Assembly: GCF_026723825.1 (NCBI RefSeq)
Contig: NZ_CP113519.1
Location: 2,356,001-2,420,000, forward strand
Length of the DNA stretch: 64,000 nt
Direction: 5' to 3'
Source: Pseudomonas sp. GOM7
Lineage (GTDB): Bacteria > Pseudomonadota > Gammaproteobacteria > Pseudomonadales > Pseudomonadaceae
Positions 15,884 to 25,813 of the stretch are shown in pieces (position 1 is the first letter of the stretch; each line of letters starts with the position of its first letter). The translations under genes and the position numbers were made by a program. The notes beneath the pieces were generated by a model. That model was not told the origin of the DNA, searched no databases, and was given only the letters and a program-made list of their open reading frames with translations.

Positions 15884-17188
15884 ATGAGCCATGCCAGCGC
15901 TCTGCAGTCCCTGCTTCGCAGGGTGACGCCACTGGCGCCGCAGATGAGCATCAACGAAGTGGCCGACCGCCTGCTCACACCCGAACACAAGGCGTTTCTG
16001 TCGCTGCCGGTGGTGGCCGAGGATGGCCGGCCACTGGGCCTGGTCAGCCGTACCAGGCTGCAGGACATTTTCATGCAGCGCTTCGGCCGCGACCTGCGCG
16101 GGCGCCACCCGGTCAGCGAGGTGATGAATCTCGAACCGCTGGTGGTCAGCCTGACGGACGATCTGGAAGCGGCTGCAAAGCAGGTCACCGGGCAACTGCA
16201 ATACCCCATTACCGAGGATTTCATCCTGGTCGACGAGCAGGGCGCTTACTGCGGTCTGGGCACCGTGCTCGACCTGCTCAAGGCCATGGAGGCGCGTATC
16301 GCCCAGCGCAACCGGGTGCTGCGCCAGGCGTTGGTCGACCTCAAGGAATCCCAGGCACAACTACTGCAGTCGGAGAAGATGGCGTCGCTCGGGCAGATGG
16401 TCGCCGGTGTCGCCCACGAGCTGAACACACCGCTGGGCTACGTGAAGAACAACGTGCAACTGCTGCGCGAGCTGAGCGAGCCGCTGTTCGACCTGGCGGC
16501 GGCGCAGGCCCATCTGGGGCAGTGCCTGAACGACCCCGCCTGCGACGAAGCGACCCTGGCCGAAGCCCTGCAGGCGGCCGAGCGAGCTCGCCAGCAGGCT
16601 GCCCCGGAGATGCTCGTCGAGGATCTGCAGCAGCTTTATGGCGATACGCTCTACGGCCTGGAGCAGATCGCCGAGCTGGTGGTGGGCTTGAAGGATTTCG
16701 CCCGCGTCGACCGCGCCATGAGCGAGGAAATCGACCTCAACGACTGCATCCGCAGCGCCCTGCTGATCGCCCGCAACCACCTCAAGGACAAGGTCGAAGT
16801 GGTGCAACAGCTCGGCGAGTTGCCGCGCATCGCCTGCGCGCCGTCGCAGATCAACCAGGTGCTGCTCAACCTGCTGACCAACGCTGCGCAGGCCATCGAT
16901 GGCATGGGGCGTATCCAGATTCGCAGTTGGGCGGACGAGCAGGGCATCCACGTCTCCTTGCAGGACAACGGGCGCGGTATGCCGCCGGAGGTCATGGCGA
17001 AGATCTTCGATCCCTTCTTCACCACCAAGCCGGTCGGCCAGGGCACCGGCCTGGGCCTTTCCATCAGCTACAAGATCGTGCGTGACCACGGGGGGCAGAT
17101 TCGCGTGGCGTCCGAGCCTGGCCGGGGCACGCGTTTCCTCATCAGCTTGCCGCTGCCCACCGCTGCCACCCTGAAAAGGAGTGCCTGA
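15884..17188 (+). CDS. Cytoplasmic sensor histidine kinase with N-terminal CBS-like pair
   Basis: This 434-residue protein has no membrane segment. Residues about 1-125 look like a CBS-domain pair ([19 protein letters not shown], then [20 protein letters not shown]). A coiled coil leads to the phospho-acceptor helix ([13 protein letters not shown], His near 178). The ATPase domain shows the N box ([15 protein letters not shown]), [15 protein letters not shown] and GTGLGLSIS. The combination suggests a soluble kinase that senses adenosine nucleotides or a related ligand through the CBS pair. The response-regulator gene starts one base after its stop codon. Confidence 0.82.
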   Translation: MSHASALQSLLRRVTPLAPQMSINEVADRLLTPEHKAFLSLPVVAEDGRPLGLVSRTRLQDIFMQRFGRDLRGRHPVSEVMNLEPLVVSLTDDLEAAAKQVTGQLQYPITEDFILVDEQGAYCGLGTVLDLLKAMEARIAQRNRVLRQALVDLKESQAQLLQSEKMASLGQMVAGVAHELNTPLGYVKNNVQLLRELSEPLFDLAAAQAHLGQCLNDPACDEATLAEALQAAERARQQAAPEMLVEDLQQLYGDTLYGLEQIAELVVGLKDFARVDRAMSEEIDLNDCIRSALLIARNHLKDKVEVVQQLGELPRIACAPSQINQVLLNLLTNAAQAIDGMGRIQIRSWADEQGIHVSLQDNGRGMPPEVMAKIFDPFFTTKPVGQGTGLGLSISYKIVRDHGGQIRVASEPGRGTRFLISLPLPTAATLKRSA

Positions 17189-17189
17189 G

Positions 17190-18104
17190 ATGACCGCACC
17201 CGTTCGTATCCTGTTCGTCGATGACGAGGAGCGCATTCTGCGCAGCCTCGCCATGCAATTTCGCCGTCACTACGAGGTACTCACCGAGAGCGACCCGCAA
17301 CGCGCCTTGCAGCGTCTGCGCGAGGAGCCCGTGCACGTGCTGGTGAGCGACCAGCGCATGCCGCAGATGACCGGGGCACAACTGCTGGCCGAGGCGCGTG
17401 AGATCGCGCCGAACACCTTGCGCATCCTGCTCACCGGATACTCCGACCTGGACGCTGCCGTCGAGGCGCTGAACGACGGTGGCATCTTCCGTTACCTGAC
17501 CAAGCCCTGGGATCAGCAGGAAATGGCCTTCACCCTGCGCCAGGCTGCCGAGCTGGCCATGCGTCAGGGCCAACCGACGCTGCTACCGCTCGACAACCAG
17601 CTATCGGCGCCCCTGACCTTGCTGTCGCTGGATGACGACCTCGATACGCTGGCCGTGGTCGACGAGTTCTGCATCGCTGGCGGCCATCGTCTGCTGCGTG
17701 CTCGTAACCTGGCCGAGGCCATGCTGCAACTCAATAGCGAAACGGTGGACATCCTGGTCAGCGATCTGAAACTGGCCGGCGAAGACACCGCGCCATTGCT
17801 CAAGACTCTGGCCCAGGCCCATCCGCGCCTGCTCAGCCTGGTGGTCACCCCGTTCCAGGACACCCAGGCCCTGCTGCGCCTGGTCAACGAGGCGCAGATC
17901 TTCCGTTACCTGCCCAAGCCGGTACGCCGTGGTCTGTTCGAGAAGGGGCTCAAGGCCGCTGCCGAGCAGGTGCTGATCTGGCGCACGCAGCCGCAACAGA
18001 CGGTCACCCGCCTGGCTGAGGTGCCGCGCGACGAGCGTGAGCAGGAGAAGGTGGGCAGCCTGATGGGCATGCTCGGGCGTTTGCGCGAGCGTCTGATCGC
18101 CTGA
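17190..18104 (+). CDS. Double-receiver response regulator without output domain
   Basis: The 304-residue protein has two receiver-like domains. The first (residues about 5-125) has the acidic pair DDEER, the phospho-acceptor Asp54 in LVSDQRMPQ and the lysine in YLTKPW. The second (about 145-265) keeps LDDDLD, Asp192 in LVSDLKLAG and YLPKPVRRG. The first resembles RpfG-type receivers, but no HD-GYP, DNA-binding or enzymatic domain follows; the C-terminal 35 residues are charged. It probably works as a phospho-relay or by protein contact. AAAAGGAG within the end of the kinase gene is its ribosome-binding site. Confidence 0.8.
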   Translation: MTAPVRILFVDDEERILRSLAMQFRRHYEVLTESDPQRALQRLREEPVHVLVSDQRMPQMTGAQLLAEAREIAPNTLRILLTGYSDLDAAVEALNDGGIFRYLTKPWDQQEMAFTLRQAAELAMRQGQPTLLPLDNQLSAPLTLLSLDDDLDTLAVVDEFCIAGGHRLLRARNLAEAMLQLNSETVDILVSDLKLAGEDTAPLLKTLAQAHPRLLSLVVTPFQDTQALLRLVNEAQIFRYLPKPVRRGLFEKGLKAAAEQVLIWRTQPQQTVTRLAEVPRDEREQEKVGSLMGMLGRLRERLIA

Positions 18105-18212
18105 ATCGCGCATTTCATTGGGGCTACGAGCAGGCGGGGCTTCTGCCGCGACCAGTGCCAGGATGCTTTGCGCTACAATGCGCGGCGTTTTTGTCCTGTC
18201 CGAGACCCGCCC

Positions 18213-18914
18213 ATGCCTGCCTGCCAGACCCCGATCATCGTTGCCCTCGACTTTCCCAGCTCCGACTCCGCCCTGGCCCTGGCCGACCGGCTCGATCCGG
18301 CGCTGTGCCGGGTCAAGGTGGGCAAGGAACTGTTCACCCGCAGCGGCCCGCAGGTGGTCGAGGCCTTGCAGGCCAAGGGCTTCGAGCTGTTCCTCGACCT
18401 GAAATTCCACGACATTCCCAACACCACCGCCATGGCGGTCAAGGCCGCGGCCGAGCTGGGGGTGTGGATGGTCAACGTGCACTGCTCCGGCGGCCTGCGC
18501 ATGATGGCCGCCTGCCGTAACGAGCTGGACAAGCTGGCCGGCGCCAAGCCGCTGTTGATCGGCGTGACGGTGCTGACCAGTATGGAGCAGCAGGATCTGG
18601 CCGGCATCGGCCTGGACGTGCCGCCACAGGAGCAAGTGCTGCGCCTGGCCGGCCTGGCCGCCGAGGCCGGGCTCGATGGCCTGGTCTGCTCGGCGCAGGA
18701 GGCCTGTGCGCTCAAGGTGGCGCAGCCGCGCCTGCAACTGGTCACCCCCGGCATCCGCCCGGCTGGTAGCAGCGCTGATGACCAGAAACGCATCCTTACT
18801 CCGCGTCAGGCACTGGATGCCGGCTCCGACTACCTGGTGATCGGTCGCCCGATCAGCCAGGCCGCCGACCCGGCGCAGGCGCTGGCGGAGGTGGTCGCCG
18901 AACTACAGGGCTGA
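18213..18914 (+). CDS. pyrF: Orotidine 5'-phosphate decarboxylase
   Basis: The 233-residue protein is a complete Pyr[11 protein letters not shown] at the start, the catalytic [13 protein letters not shown] with the Asp-Lys-Asp set near residue 66, and a C-terminal VTPGIRP plus [12 protein letters not shown] phosphate-binding loop. It performs the last step of UMP synthesis, decarboxylating OMP. The ATG at 18213 fits the family start. It stands alone, as in other Pseudomonas. Confidence 0.96.
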   Translation: MPACQTPIIVALDFPSSDSALALADRLDPALCRVKVGKELFTRSGPQVVEALQAKGFELFLDLKFHDIPNTTAMAVKAAAELGVWMVNVHCSGGLRMMAACRNELDKLAGAKPLLIGVTVLTSMEQQDLAGIGLDVPPQEQVLRLAGLAAEAGLDGLVCSAQEACALKVAQPRLQLVTPGIRPAGSSADDQKRILTPRQALDAGSDYLVIGRPISQAADPAQALAEVVAELQG

Positions 18915-19033
18915 GCCGCCCCATCAGTCTGCTGCATGACCCGTCACTCCAACGCCTGATAGTGCTGCTCGCCGCCTGGCTTGCTGGCTAGACTCCTTGC
19001 CTGTTCAACAAGAATCGCTGCGAGGAAGCACAG

Positions 19034-19795
<762 letters not shown>

Positions 19796-19811
19796 GCGGC
19801 TCGCGGCAACA

Positions 19812-19843
19812 ACGACAAAGGCGCCCTTGGGCGCCTTTGTCGT
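19812..19843. terminator. Bidirectional terminator between the SDR and benE genes
   Basis: A perfect inverted repeat with 15-bp arms (ACGACAAAGGCGCCC, two-base loop) lies between two convergent genes. The T-richness is limited to CTTTGTCGT inside the arm, so termination is likely but not certain. Confidence 0.75.
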
Positions 19844-19854
19844 GCATGGACAAC

Positions 19855-21051
19855 TCAGACCGCGCGCTTACCTGCAGTGAGAACCGCCAGGGTCAGCAGC
19901 CCGGCGACTATGCCCCAGAACGCCGAGCCCACGCCAAGCAGGGTCATGCCCGAGGCCGTGACCAAAAAGGTCACCAACGCCGCTTCGCGCTCGTTCGGTT
20001 CGCTCATGGCCTGGGTCAGGCCACCGATGATCGAGGCGAACAGCGCCAGCGCGGCGATGGACAGGATCAGCGCCGCCGGCAGCGCGGCGAACAGTGCCGC
20101 CAGCGTGGCGCCGAAGATGCCGGCGATGCCGTAGAACACCCCGCACCAGACGGCGGCGGTGTAGCGCTTGCGCGGGTCTTCGTGTGCTTCGGGGCCGGCG
20201 CAGATCGCCGCGCTGATCGCCGCCATATGGATGCCGTGGCTGCCGAATGGCGCCATCAGTACCGACACCAGGCCGGTGCTGGTCAGCAGCGGCGAGGCCG
20301 GCACGTCATAACCATTGGCACGCAGCACGGCCATGCCCGGCAGGTTCTGCGAGGCCATGGCGACGATGAACAGCGGGATGCCAATGCTGATGGCGGCCGA
20401 CAGCGAGAAACTCGGCGTGGTCCACTGCGGCGTGGCCAGCTCCAGATGGAAGCCGGTGAAATCCAGCAGGCCCAGCACGCCAGCCTGCACGCTGCCGACG
20501 ATCAGCGCGGCGAGCACCGCATAGCGCGGCCACAGGCGCTTGCCGAACAGGTAGGCGAGCAGCATCGCCAGTACCAGCCAGGGCTGCTGCTCGGCGGCGT
20601 TGCAGATTTCCAGGCCGATCTTGAACAGCACACCAGCCAGCAACGCAGCCGCTATGGAGGCGGGGATGCGGCGCATCAGGCGGTCGAAGGTGCCGGTCAG
20701 GCCGATGAGCACGATCAGTCCGGAGGCCAGGATGTAGGCACCGATGGCCTCGCCGTAGGACACCTGCGGCAGGCTGGTGATCAGCAGCGCGGCACCTGGG
20801 GTCGACCAGGCGATCATCACCGGCGCGCGGTAACGCAGCGACAGGACGATGCAGCACAACGCCATGCCGATCGACAGTGCCCAGATCCATGAAGAAATCT
20901 GCCCATTGCTCAGCCCGGCGGCCTGGCCGGCCTGGAACATCAGCACCAGCGAGCTGGTGTAGCCGGTGAGCATGGCGATGAAACCCGCCACGACCGACGA
21001 AGTGGAGCTATCGGCCAGCGGGCGCAGGCGGGGGAGTGTTGCGTCTTGCAT
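19855..21051 (-). CDS. BenE-family benzoate/H+ symporter-like transporter
   Basis: This 398-residue inner-membrane protein has about 11-12 hydrophobic segments and matches BenE-type aromatic acid:proton symporters (GFIAMLTGYTSSLVLMFQAG at the start, WSTPGAALL near 83, MASQNLPGMAVLRANGY near 236, then APFGSHGIHMAAISAAICAG). Its ATG overlaps the stop codon of the upstream LysE gene (TGATG), so the two are translationally coupled. No benzoate-degradation gene is near, so the real substrate may differ. Confidence 0.82.
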   Translation of the reverse strand: MQDATLPRLRPLADSSTSSVVAGFIAMLTGYTSSLVLMFQAGQAAGLSNGQISSWIWALSIGMALCCIVLSLRYRAPVMIAWSTPGAALLITSLPQVSYGEAIGAYILASGLIVLIGLTGTFDRLMRRIPASIAAALLAGVLFKIGLEICNAAEQQPWLVLAMLLAYLFGKRLWPRYAVLAALIVGSVQAGVLGLLDFTGFHLELATPQWTTPSFSLSAAISIGIPLFIVAMASQNLPGMAVLRANGYDVPASPLLTSTGLVSVLMAPFGSHGIHMAAISAAICAGPEAHEDPRKRYTAAVWCGVFYGIAGIFGATLAALFAALPAALILSIAALALFASIIGGLTQAMSEPNEREAALVTFLVTASGMTLLGVGSAFWGIVAGLLTLAVLTAGKRAV

Positions 21052-21662
21052 CAGAACAGTCCTGTTTCGATGACGATGGGATACAGCGAGGCGACCAAGA
21101 GTAACGCCATTGCGATATTGAATGCGCGCAGGGCTCGCGGGTTGTCCAGCCAGTTGCGCAACAGGCTGCCGGCTACCGTCCACAGGCCGACGCTGGGGCA
21201 GTTGACCAAGGCGAACAGAGCAGCAATCAGCAGCACGTTGGTGAAGAACCCCTCATGCGGCGTGTAGGTGGTGATGGCGCCGATGGCCATGATCCAGGCC
21301 TTGGGATTGACCCACTGGAAGGCAGCCGCCTGGAGGAAGGTAAAGGGCTTGGCGCCTGGCGTATCACGGCCTTGCGGCGCGCCGGCCTGGGCGATCTTCC
21401 AGGCCAGGTACAGCAGGTAGGCGGCGCCGCCATAGCGCAGCACCTCGTGCAGCAGGGGCAGGCGCTCGAATAGCTGGCCCAGGCCCATGCCCACGGCGAT
21501 CACCAGCAGCATGAAGCCCAGGCTGATGCCGAGCATGTGCGGCAGGCTGCGGCGAATGCCGAAGTTCACCCCGGAGGCCAGCAACATCATGTTGTTCGGG
21601 CCGGGGGTGATGGAGGTGACGAGGGCGAAGGCGACGAAAGCCAGCAGCAGTTCAGGGGTCAT
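21051..21662 (-). CDS. LysE/RhtB-family amino-acid exporter
   Basis: The 203-residue protein has six hydrophobic helices and the LysE-family hallmark SITPGPNNMMLLASGVNFG near residue 16, plus FQWVNPKAWIMA near 115. Such proteins export amino acids or related small molecules. The ATG at 21662 is chosen because family sequence begins at once (MTPELLLAFVAFALVT). A longer ORF runs upstream but has no similarity there. Coupled to benE by a one-base overlap. Confidence 0.84.
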   Translation of the reverse strand: MTPELLLAFVAFALVTSITPGPNNMMLLASGVNFGIRRSLPHMLGISLGFMLLVIAVGMGLGQLFERLPLLHEVLRYGGAAYLLYLAWKIAQAGAPQGRDTPGAKPFTFLQAAAFQWVNPKAWIMAIGAITTYTPHEGFFTNVLLIAALFALVNCPSVGLWTVAGSLLRNWLDNPRALRAFNIAMALLLVASLYPIVIETGLF

Positions 21663-21804
21663 GGTGCTTCTCCGTTGAGCGAGCATCAGCCTATTGCGCC
21701 GGCTGGGCGCCGTCCCGGTACAGCAAGCAGCGTGATTGGCCGTACAGTCTGGCCAACCGCCTGCTGGCTGGTTAGCCTCGGCTTTTCTGTTGTGAGGCGT
21801 GCTC

Positions 21805-22440
21805 ATGCAACCGGACAATCCTTTCAGTGCACCGCAGGTCGAATTGCTCGAGCCGCCAGCGCAGCCTGTCTTGCCTGGCTGGAGCCGGCGCCAGTTGCAG
21901 GTGCTGGGCATGCTGGCGCTGGTGGCGACGCTGGGCGACGCGCTGCAGATGCTGCTGATGCTCGCCAGCACCTGGCTCAGTGATGGCCAGGCGGCACAAC
22001 TGGTGCGCTACACCGACTGGATGAGTGCCGTGCTGTTATTGATCGGCTGCTACCTGCTGATGCGCTTCAAGGCGCTGGCCGAGCAGCGTTTCGCCGCCAG
22101 TGGCCTGGGGGCGCCGGTTTGGCTGCTGGTCGGGCTGAGTCTGCTGATGGGCGTGATGGATTTCTGGCTGGGGGCGCGGCTGTTTGCTGGCCTCAACCCC
22201 GTCACCCTGTTGTATATCACCCTGTTGGTGCTGATGGGCAGCACCATGGTCTGGCTGGGGATACGGCTGCTGCGCGTGAGCCTGCCGTATCCTTCATTGC
22301 GGGTGATGGCCTGGATGAACGTCATCGGCGGCGTGCTGCTGGCCAGCGTGGTGTTGATCATGCTGTCAACGCTGCCATTGCTGGCCAGCGGCGTGGCAAT
22401 GGCGTTGGTGTTTCTGCGCGCCGCCAATGAGTTGGACTGA
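21805..22440 (+). CDS. Membrane protein of unknown function
   Basis: A 211-residue protein with about five or six hydrophobic segments after a proline-rich 25-residue cytoplasmic start (PDNPFSAPQVELLEPPAQP). I do not recognise the family. The start NPFSAP resembles small membrane proteins often annotated as hypothetical in Pseudomonas. It stands between a divergent exporter gene and a convergent MarR gene, so it is probably a single-gene unit. Confidence 0.6.
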   Translation: MQPDNPFSAPQVELLEPPAQPVLPGWSRRQLQVLGMLALVATLGDALQMLLMLASTWLSDGQAAQLVRYTDWMSAVLLLIGCYLLMRFKALAEQRFAASGLGAPVWLLVGLSLLMGVMDFWLGARLFAGLNPVTLLYITLLVLMGSTMVWLGIRLLRVSLPYPSLRVMAWMNVIGGVLLASVVLIMLSTLPLLASGVAMALVFLRAANELD

Positions 22441-22452
22441 CGCGCGCCGCCA

Positions 22453-22965
22453 CTACTGACGGCCGCGTGCCAGTGCTCGGTTGACTTCCAGCCAGCCAGC
22501 CACTGCTTCTTCACCCATCTCGTCGAATACCCGCTGCAGCAGGCGCGCCTGTTCGCGGCGCAGGGCCTGTTCCAGCTTGGCACCCTCGGGTGTGAAACCC
22601 AGCAGGCGCTTGCGCTTGTCGTCCGGCGCGGCCTCGCTGCGTACCAGGTTCATCTCGATCAGTTGTCGCAGCGGGGTGTTCAGTGCCTGCTTGCTGACAC
22701 CCAGATAGCCGAGCAGCTCGGTCATGTTCAGGCCCGGGTACTTGGCGATGAAGAACAGAATACGGTGGTGCACGCGTGACAGGCCGCGCTTGGCGAGCAT
22801 TTCGTCCGGCTTGGCGGTGAAGGCCTGGTAGCCGAAGAAAAAGGCCTCCATGGCCGCCTGCTGCACGGCTGCGTGCCTCATCGTCGGTGTTGCCTGTCGA
22901 CCATCCTGCTGGCTGTCGCTGGCTGTCGTGGCAAATTTCCCAGGAAAACTTTTTAGGTCAGCCAT
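22453..22965 (-). CDS. MarR-family transcriptional regulator
   Basis: The 170-residue protein has a winged helix from about residue 60 to 130 (HHRILFFIAKYPGLNMTELLGYLGVSKQALNTPLRQLIEMNLV, then DDKRKRLLGFTPEG wing). The N-terminal 35 residues are unusual for the family, and the ATG at 22881 is an alternative start giving 142 residues. It is divergent from the aminotransferase gene, and a palindrome in the shared promoter may be its operator. Confidence 0.78.
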   Translation of the reverse strand: MADLKSFPGKFATTASDSQQDGRQATPTMRHAAVQQAAMEAFFFGYQAFTAKPDEMLAKRGLSRVHHRILFFIAKYPGLNMTELLGYLGVSKQALNTPLRQLIEMNLVRSEAAPDDKRKRLLGFTPEGAKLEQALRREQARLLQRVFDEMGEEAVAGWLEVNRALARGRQ

Positions 22966-22998
22966 ATTGACGTATCTCTGGGTGGCGGCGTAATTTCG

Positions 22999-23013
22999 GT
23001 CAAGAAGTTTGAC
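22999..23013. promoter_or_regulatory. GTCAAgaagtTTGAC palindrome, candidate MarR operator
   Basis: An inverted repeat with 5-bp arms lies 35 bp before the aminotransferase start and about the same distance from the MarR start. It is a plausible operator for the divergent MarR protein, but short palindromes arise by chance. Confidence 0.35.
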
Positions 23014-23047
23014 TCAATTTTCCGACTTTGGCACCCCAGGACATCCC

Positions 23048-24205
23048 ATGGCCTTCTCCGAACGCATCGCCCGCCTGAAAAGCTCCCTGATCCGTGAAAT
23101 CCTTGCCGCGGCGCAGCGCCCCGAGGTGATGTCCTTCGCCGGTGGGCTGCCGGCCGAGCCAATGCTGCCGAAGGTAGACTGGGCCGAGATGCCGGCGAGC
23201 ATGGGCCAGTACGGCATGAGCGAGGGGGAACCGGCGCTGCGTGAAGCCATCGCTGCCGAGGCGCGTGCCCTGGGCGTGCCCTGCGAAGCCAGCCAGGTGC
23301 TGATCGTCAGTGGTTCGCAGCAAACCCTGGATCTGGCCGCCAAGCTGTTCATCGATCCGGGCACTGAAGTGCTGCTCGAGGCGCCGACCTACCTGGCTGC
23401 GCTGCAAGCCTTCCAGCTATTCGGCGCCGATTGCATCAGCGTGCCGCAGGAGGCCGACGGCCCCGAACTGGCGGCGCTGCGTCAGCGCCTGGAAAACCAC
23501 AAGCCGGCCTTCGCCTACCTGATCCCGACCTTCCAGAACCCGTCCGGTACCCGCTACAGCGAGGCCAAGCGCGATGCCGTGGCGGCGCTGCTCGACGAGT
23601 TCGGCGTCACCCTGATCGAAGACGAGCCATACCGCGAATTGGTGTTTGACGCCGGCAGCGCCACGCCCATCGTCAGCCGTTTGCAGAAGGCTAGCTGGAT
23701 CTACACCGGCACCGTGTCCAAGACCCTGCTGCCAGGCCTGCGCGTGGGCTACCTGATTGCCACGCCTGACCTGTTCCCGCACCTGCTGCGCCTGAAACAG
23801 TCGGCGGATCTGCACACCAACCGCATCGGCCAGTGGCAGGCGCTGCAATGGCTGGGCAGCGAGCAGTATCGCGGCCATCTGGCCGAACTGCGTGACTTCT
23901 ACCGTGTGCGCCGTGATGCCATGCAGGCCGCGCTGGTCGAGCACTTCGGCGAGCTGGCCGACTGGCAGATTCCGCAGGGTGGGCTGTTCTTCTGGCTGAC
24001 CCTCAAGCAGCCGCTGGATACCCGCACGCTGCTGGACGCGGCGCTGGCGCAGAACGTCGCCTTCATGCCGGGCGAGCCGTTCTTCATCGACCCGGACGCC
24101 AACCCCGGTCATCTGCGACTGAACTTCAGCCATGTGGCGCCGGAGCGCCTGGGTGAGGGGCTGCGCCGGTTGGCGACGGTGATTCGTGATGCGCAGAGCG
24201 CATGA
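23048..24205 (+). CDS. PLP-dependent aminotransferase (class I, 2-aminoadipate/MocR-like type)
   Basis: This 385-residue fold-type I aminotransferase has SFAGGLPAEPMLP near residue 31, PTFQNPSGTRYS near 160, DEPYRELVFD near 196, and the PLP lysine in GTVSKTLLPGLRVGYL near 225. The absence of an N-terminal DNA-binding domain separates it from MocR regulators. It resembles LysN-type 2-aminoadipate or aromatic aminotransferases. The substrate is undetermined. It may be controlled by the divergent MarR protein. Confidence 0.85.
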   Translation: MAFSERIARLKSSLIREILAAAQRPEVMSFAGGLPAEPMLPKVDWAEMPASMGQYGMSEGEPALREAIAAEARALGVPCEASQVLIVSGSQQTLDLAAKLFIDPGTEVLLEAPTYLAALQAFQLFGADCISVPQEADGPELAALRQRLENHKPAFAYLIPTFQNPSGTRYSEAKRDAVAALLDEFGVTLIEDEPYRELVFDAGSATPIVSRLQKASWIYTGTVSKTLLPGLRVGYLIATPDLFPHLLRLKQSADLHTNRIGQWQALQWLGSEQYRGHLAELRDFYRVRRDAMQAALVEHFGELADWQIPQGGLFFWLTLKQPLDTRTLLDAALAQNVAFMPGEPFFIDPDANPGHLRLNFSHVAPERLGEGLRRLATVIRDAQSA

Positions 24206-24215
24206 TTGATTGGTT

Positions 24216-24283
24216 TCTGTAGGAGCAGCTGGGCGGTATTCCGCTTCAGCCGCGAATTTCCCGGACGTGGTAGTTCCTACAGA
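24216..24283. repeat. REP-like palindromic element
   Basis: TCTGTAGGA at 24216-24224 pairs with TCCTACAGA at 24275-24283, and the interior holds GCTTCAGCCGCGAA, a form common in Pseudomonas REP-type repeats. Related sequence occurs at about 48806-48870 and 55548-55615. Confidence 0.6.
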
Positions 24284-24336
24284 AGCGGGGCGATTGGCGG
24301 CGAACCAGCCGCGACGATTGTTAGGGAGGGCACGCG

Positions 24337-24939
24337 ATGTTCAAGGTCTACGGTGATTACCGCTCGGGCAACTGCTACAAGGTCAAGCTGATGCTGCATC
24401 TGCTGGGCAAGGAGTATCAGTGGATTCCCATCGATATCCTCAAGGGCGAGACGCAGAGCGAAGCCTTCCTGGCCAAGAACCCCAACGGCAAGATTCCAGT
24501 GCTGGAGCTGGAGGACGGTACCTGCCTGTGGGAGTCCAACGCCATTCTCAACTTCCTCGCCGATGGCAGCGAGTTCCTGCCGACAGAGCCGCGTCTGCGT
24601 ACCCAGGTGCTGCAATGGCAGTTCTTCGAGCAATACAGCCATGAGCCGTATGTGGCGGTGGCGCGTTTCATCCAGCTTTATCAGGGCATGCCGGAGTCCC
24701 GCCGTGAGGAGCACGCTCGCTGCCTGGCGCTGGGCTACAAGGCGCTGAAAGTGATGGAAAAGCAACTGGAGCGCACGCCGTATCTGGTTGGCGAGCAGTA
24801 CTCCATCGCCGATATCGCCCTGTATGCCTACACCCACGTGGCGGACGAGGGCGGCTTCAGCCTGGAGGCTTTCCCTGCCATTCGTGCCTGGCTCGACCGG
24901 GTTGCCAGCCATCCACGGCATGTGACCATGCTCGGCTGA
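24337..24939 (+). CDS. Glutathione S-transferase family protein
   Basis: The 200-residue protein has an N-terminal thioredoxin fold (YGDYRSGNCYKVKLMLHLLG, then NPNGKIPVLELEDG and WESNAILNFLAD) and an all-helical C-terminal domain with the ADIALYAYTHVADEGGF motif. This is a soluble GST. The SGNCYKV region places a Ser/Cys where catalytic residues of beta- or nu-class GSTs lie. GGGAGGGC precedes the ATG. Substrate unknown. Confidence 0.86.
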   Translation: MFKVYGDYRSGNCYKVKLMLHLLGKEYQWIPIDILKGETQSEAFLAKNPNGKIPVLELEDGTCLWESNAILNFLADGSEFLPTEPRLRTQVLQWQFFEQYSHEPYVAVARFIQLYQGMPESRREEHARCLALGYKALKVMEKQLERTPYLVGEQYSIADIALYAYTHVADEGGFSLEAFPAIRAWLDRVASHPRHVTMLG

Positions 24940-25037
24940 AGCGCGCCGCTGGCCGTGCTTTCGTGAGGGGGCTGGACAAAGCCCCATCAGCACGGATAAT
25001 CCGGTTCATCGCCCCCTGACTCTGGCTTCGCGACTCC

Positions 25038-25439
25038 ATGCGCCAATCCCTGCGTACCGCCCTGATCTGGATGCTGATGCTGGCCCTGCCGGCACAGGCC
25101 ATGGCGGCGCTCGGCATGCAGTTGTGCGAGCAGGTGCATCGCAGCAGCACCCTGCAGATCAGCGCCAGTCAGCATGACGAGCATGGCATGCACCACGAGA
25201 TGGCGGCTGGCAGCTCACATGGCGTGCAGCAAGACGCCCCGGTTGCCGGCAGCGATGCTCCAGCCGATACGGGGTTCTGTTCCCTGTGCGCCTTCTGCGT
25301 CGGTATCGCCGCGCCTAGCCAGCCGTTTCTGAACGACTCCGCCCTGCAAGCCGTCGAGCCGGCCGCCGCCTGGCCCGACCGCCTTATCGTCGGCGTGGCC
25401 GACACCCCCGAACGCCCCCCGCGTCTTTCTCTCGCCTGA
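25038..25439 (+). CDS. DUF2946-like exported protein, first gene of the copper cluster
   Basis: A 133-residue protein with a signal peptide or membrane anchor (RTALIWMLMLALPAQAMA), a histidine- and methionine-rich middle (HDEHGMHHEM) and a CSLCAFCVG cysteine cluster near residue 93. DUF2946-type proteins often stand next to copper-resistance genes. The His/Met/Cys content suggests metal binding in the periplasm. It leads a same-strand row of six genes with short gaps. Confidence 0.68.
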   Translation: MRQSLRTALIWMLMLALPAQAMAALGMQLCEQVHRSSTLQISASQHDEHGMHHEMAAGSSHGVQQDAPVAGSDAPADTGFCSLCAFCVGIAAPSQPFLNDSALQAVEPAAAWPDRLIVGVADTPERPPRLSLA

Positions 25440-25513
25440 GCCTTTTAGGTAGCGCCGTTCTGCGGCGCCTGTAGCTCACGCGGCCGCCTGGCCGCTGTAT
25501 GCGAGAACACATC

Positions 25514-25813
25514 ATGACTTTGCATTCCCTTGCCGGAAGGCTGCTGGGCATCGCTGCCCTGGCGCTACCCGGCATCCTGATGGCGGCCCAGCCCGACCCG
25601 CTGGACGCCAATGTCGCCGTGCCGGCGCAGGATTACCGTTCCCCCCTGCACGACTACCGCGCCCAGGCCGACGAGCCTTTGCAGGACTGGCGCGCGGCCA
25701 ACGATCTGGTCGGCCGTATCGGCGGCTGGCGCAGTTACAGCATGGAAAGCTGGGAGCAGCCGGCCGAGCAGGGCGCCGAACCCGCCGCGGGAGGTGGCCA
25801 TGACCACCATTAA
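25514..25813 (+). CDS. Small exported protein of the copper cluster
   Basis: This 99-residue protein has a signal peptide ending MAAQ, then a polar body with SPLHDYRAQADEPLQDWRAAND and a C-terminal GGGHDHH that could bind a metal. I do not know the family, but similar small proteins stand before TolC-like genes in copper clusters. Its last 14 bases overlap the start of the next gene, so translation is coupled. The ATG at 25514 is preferred over the one at 25499 because the signal peptide begins there. Confidence 0.65.
   Translation: MTLHSLAGRLLGIAALALPGILMAAQPDPLDANVAVPAQDYRSPLHDYRAQADEPLQDWRAANDLVGRIGGWRSYSMESWEQPAEQGAEPAAGGGHDHH

Noticed and set aside
17601..18737. 378-codon minus-strand ORF across the response regulator and pyrF
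   Set aside because: It lies opposite two well-supported genes and shows a low-complexity Gln/His/Arg/Leu composition typical of antisense frames.
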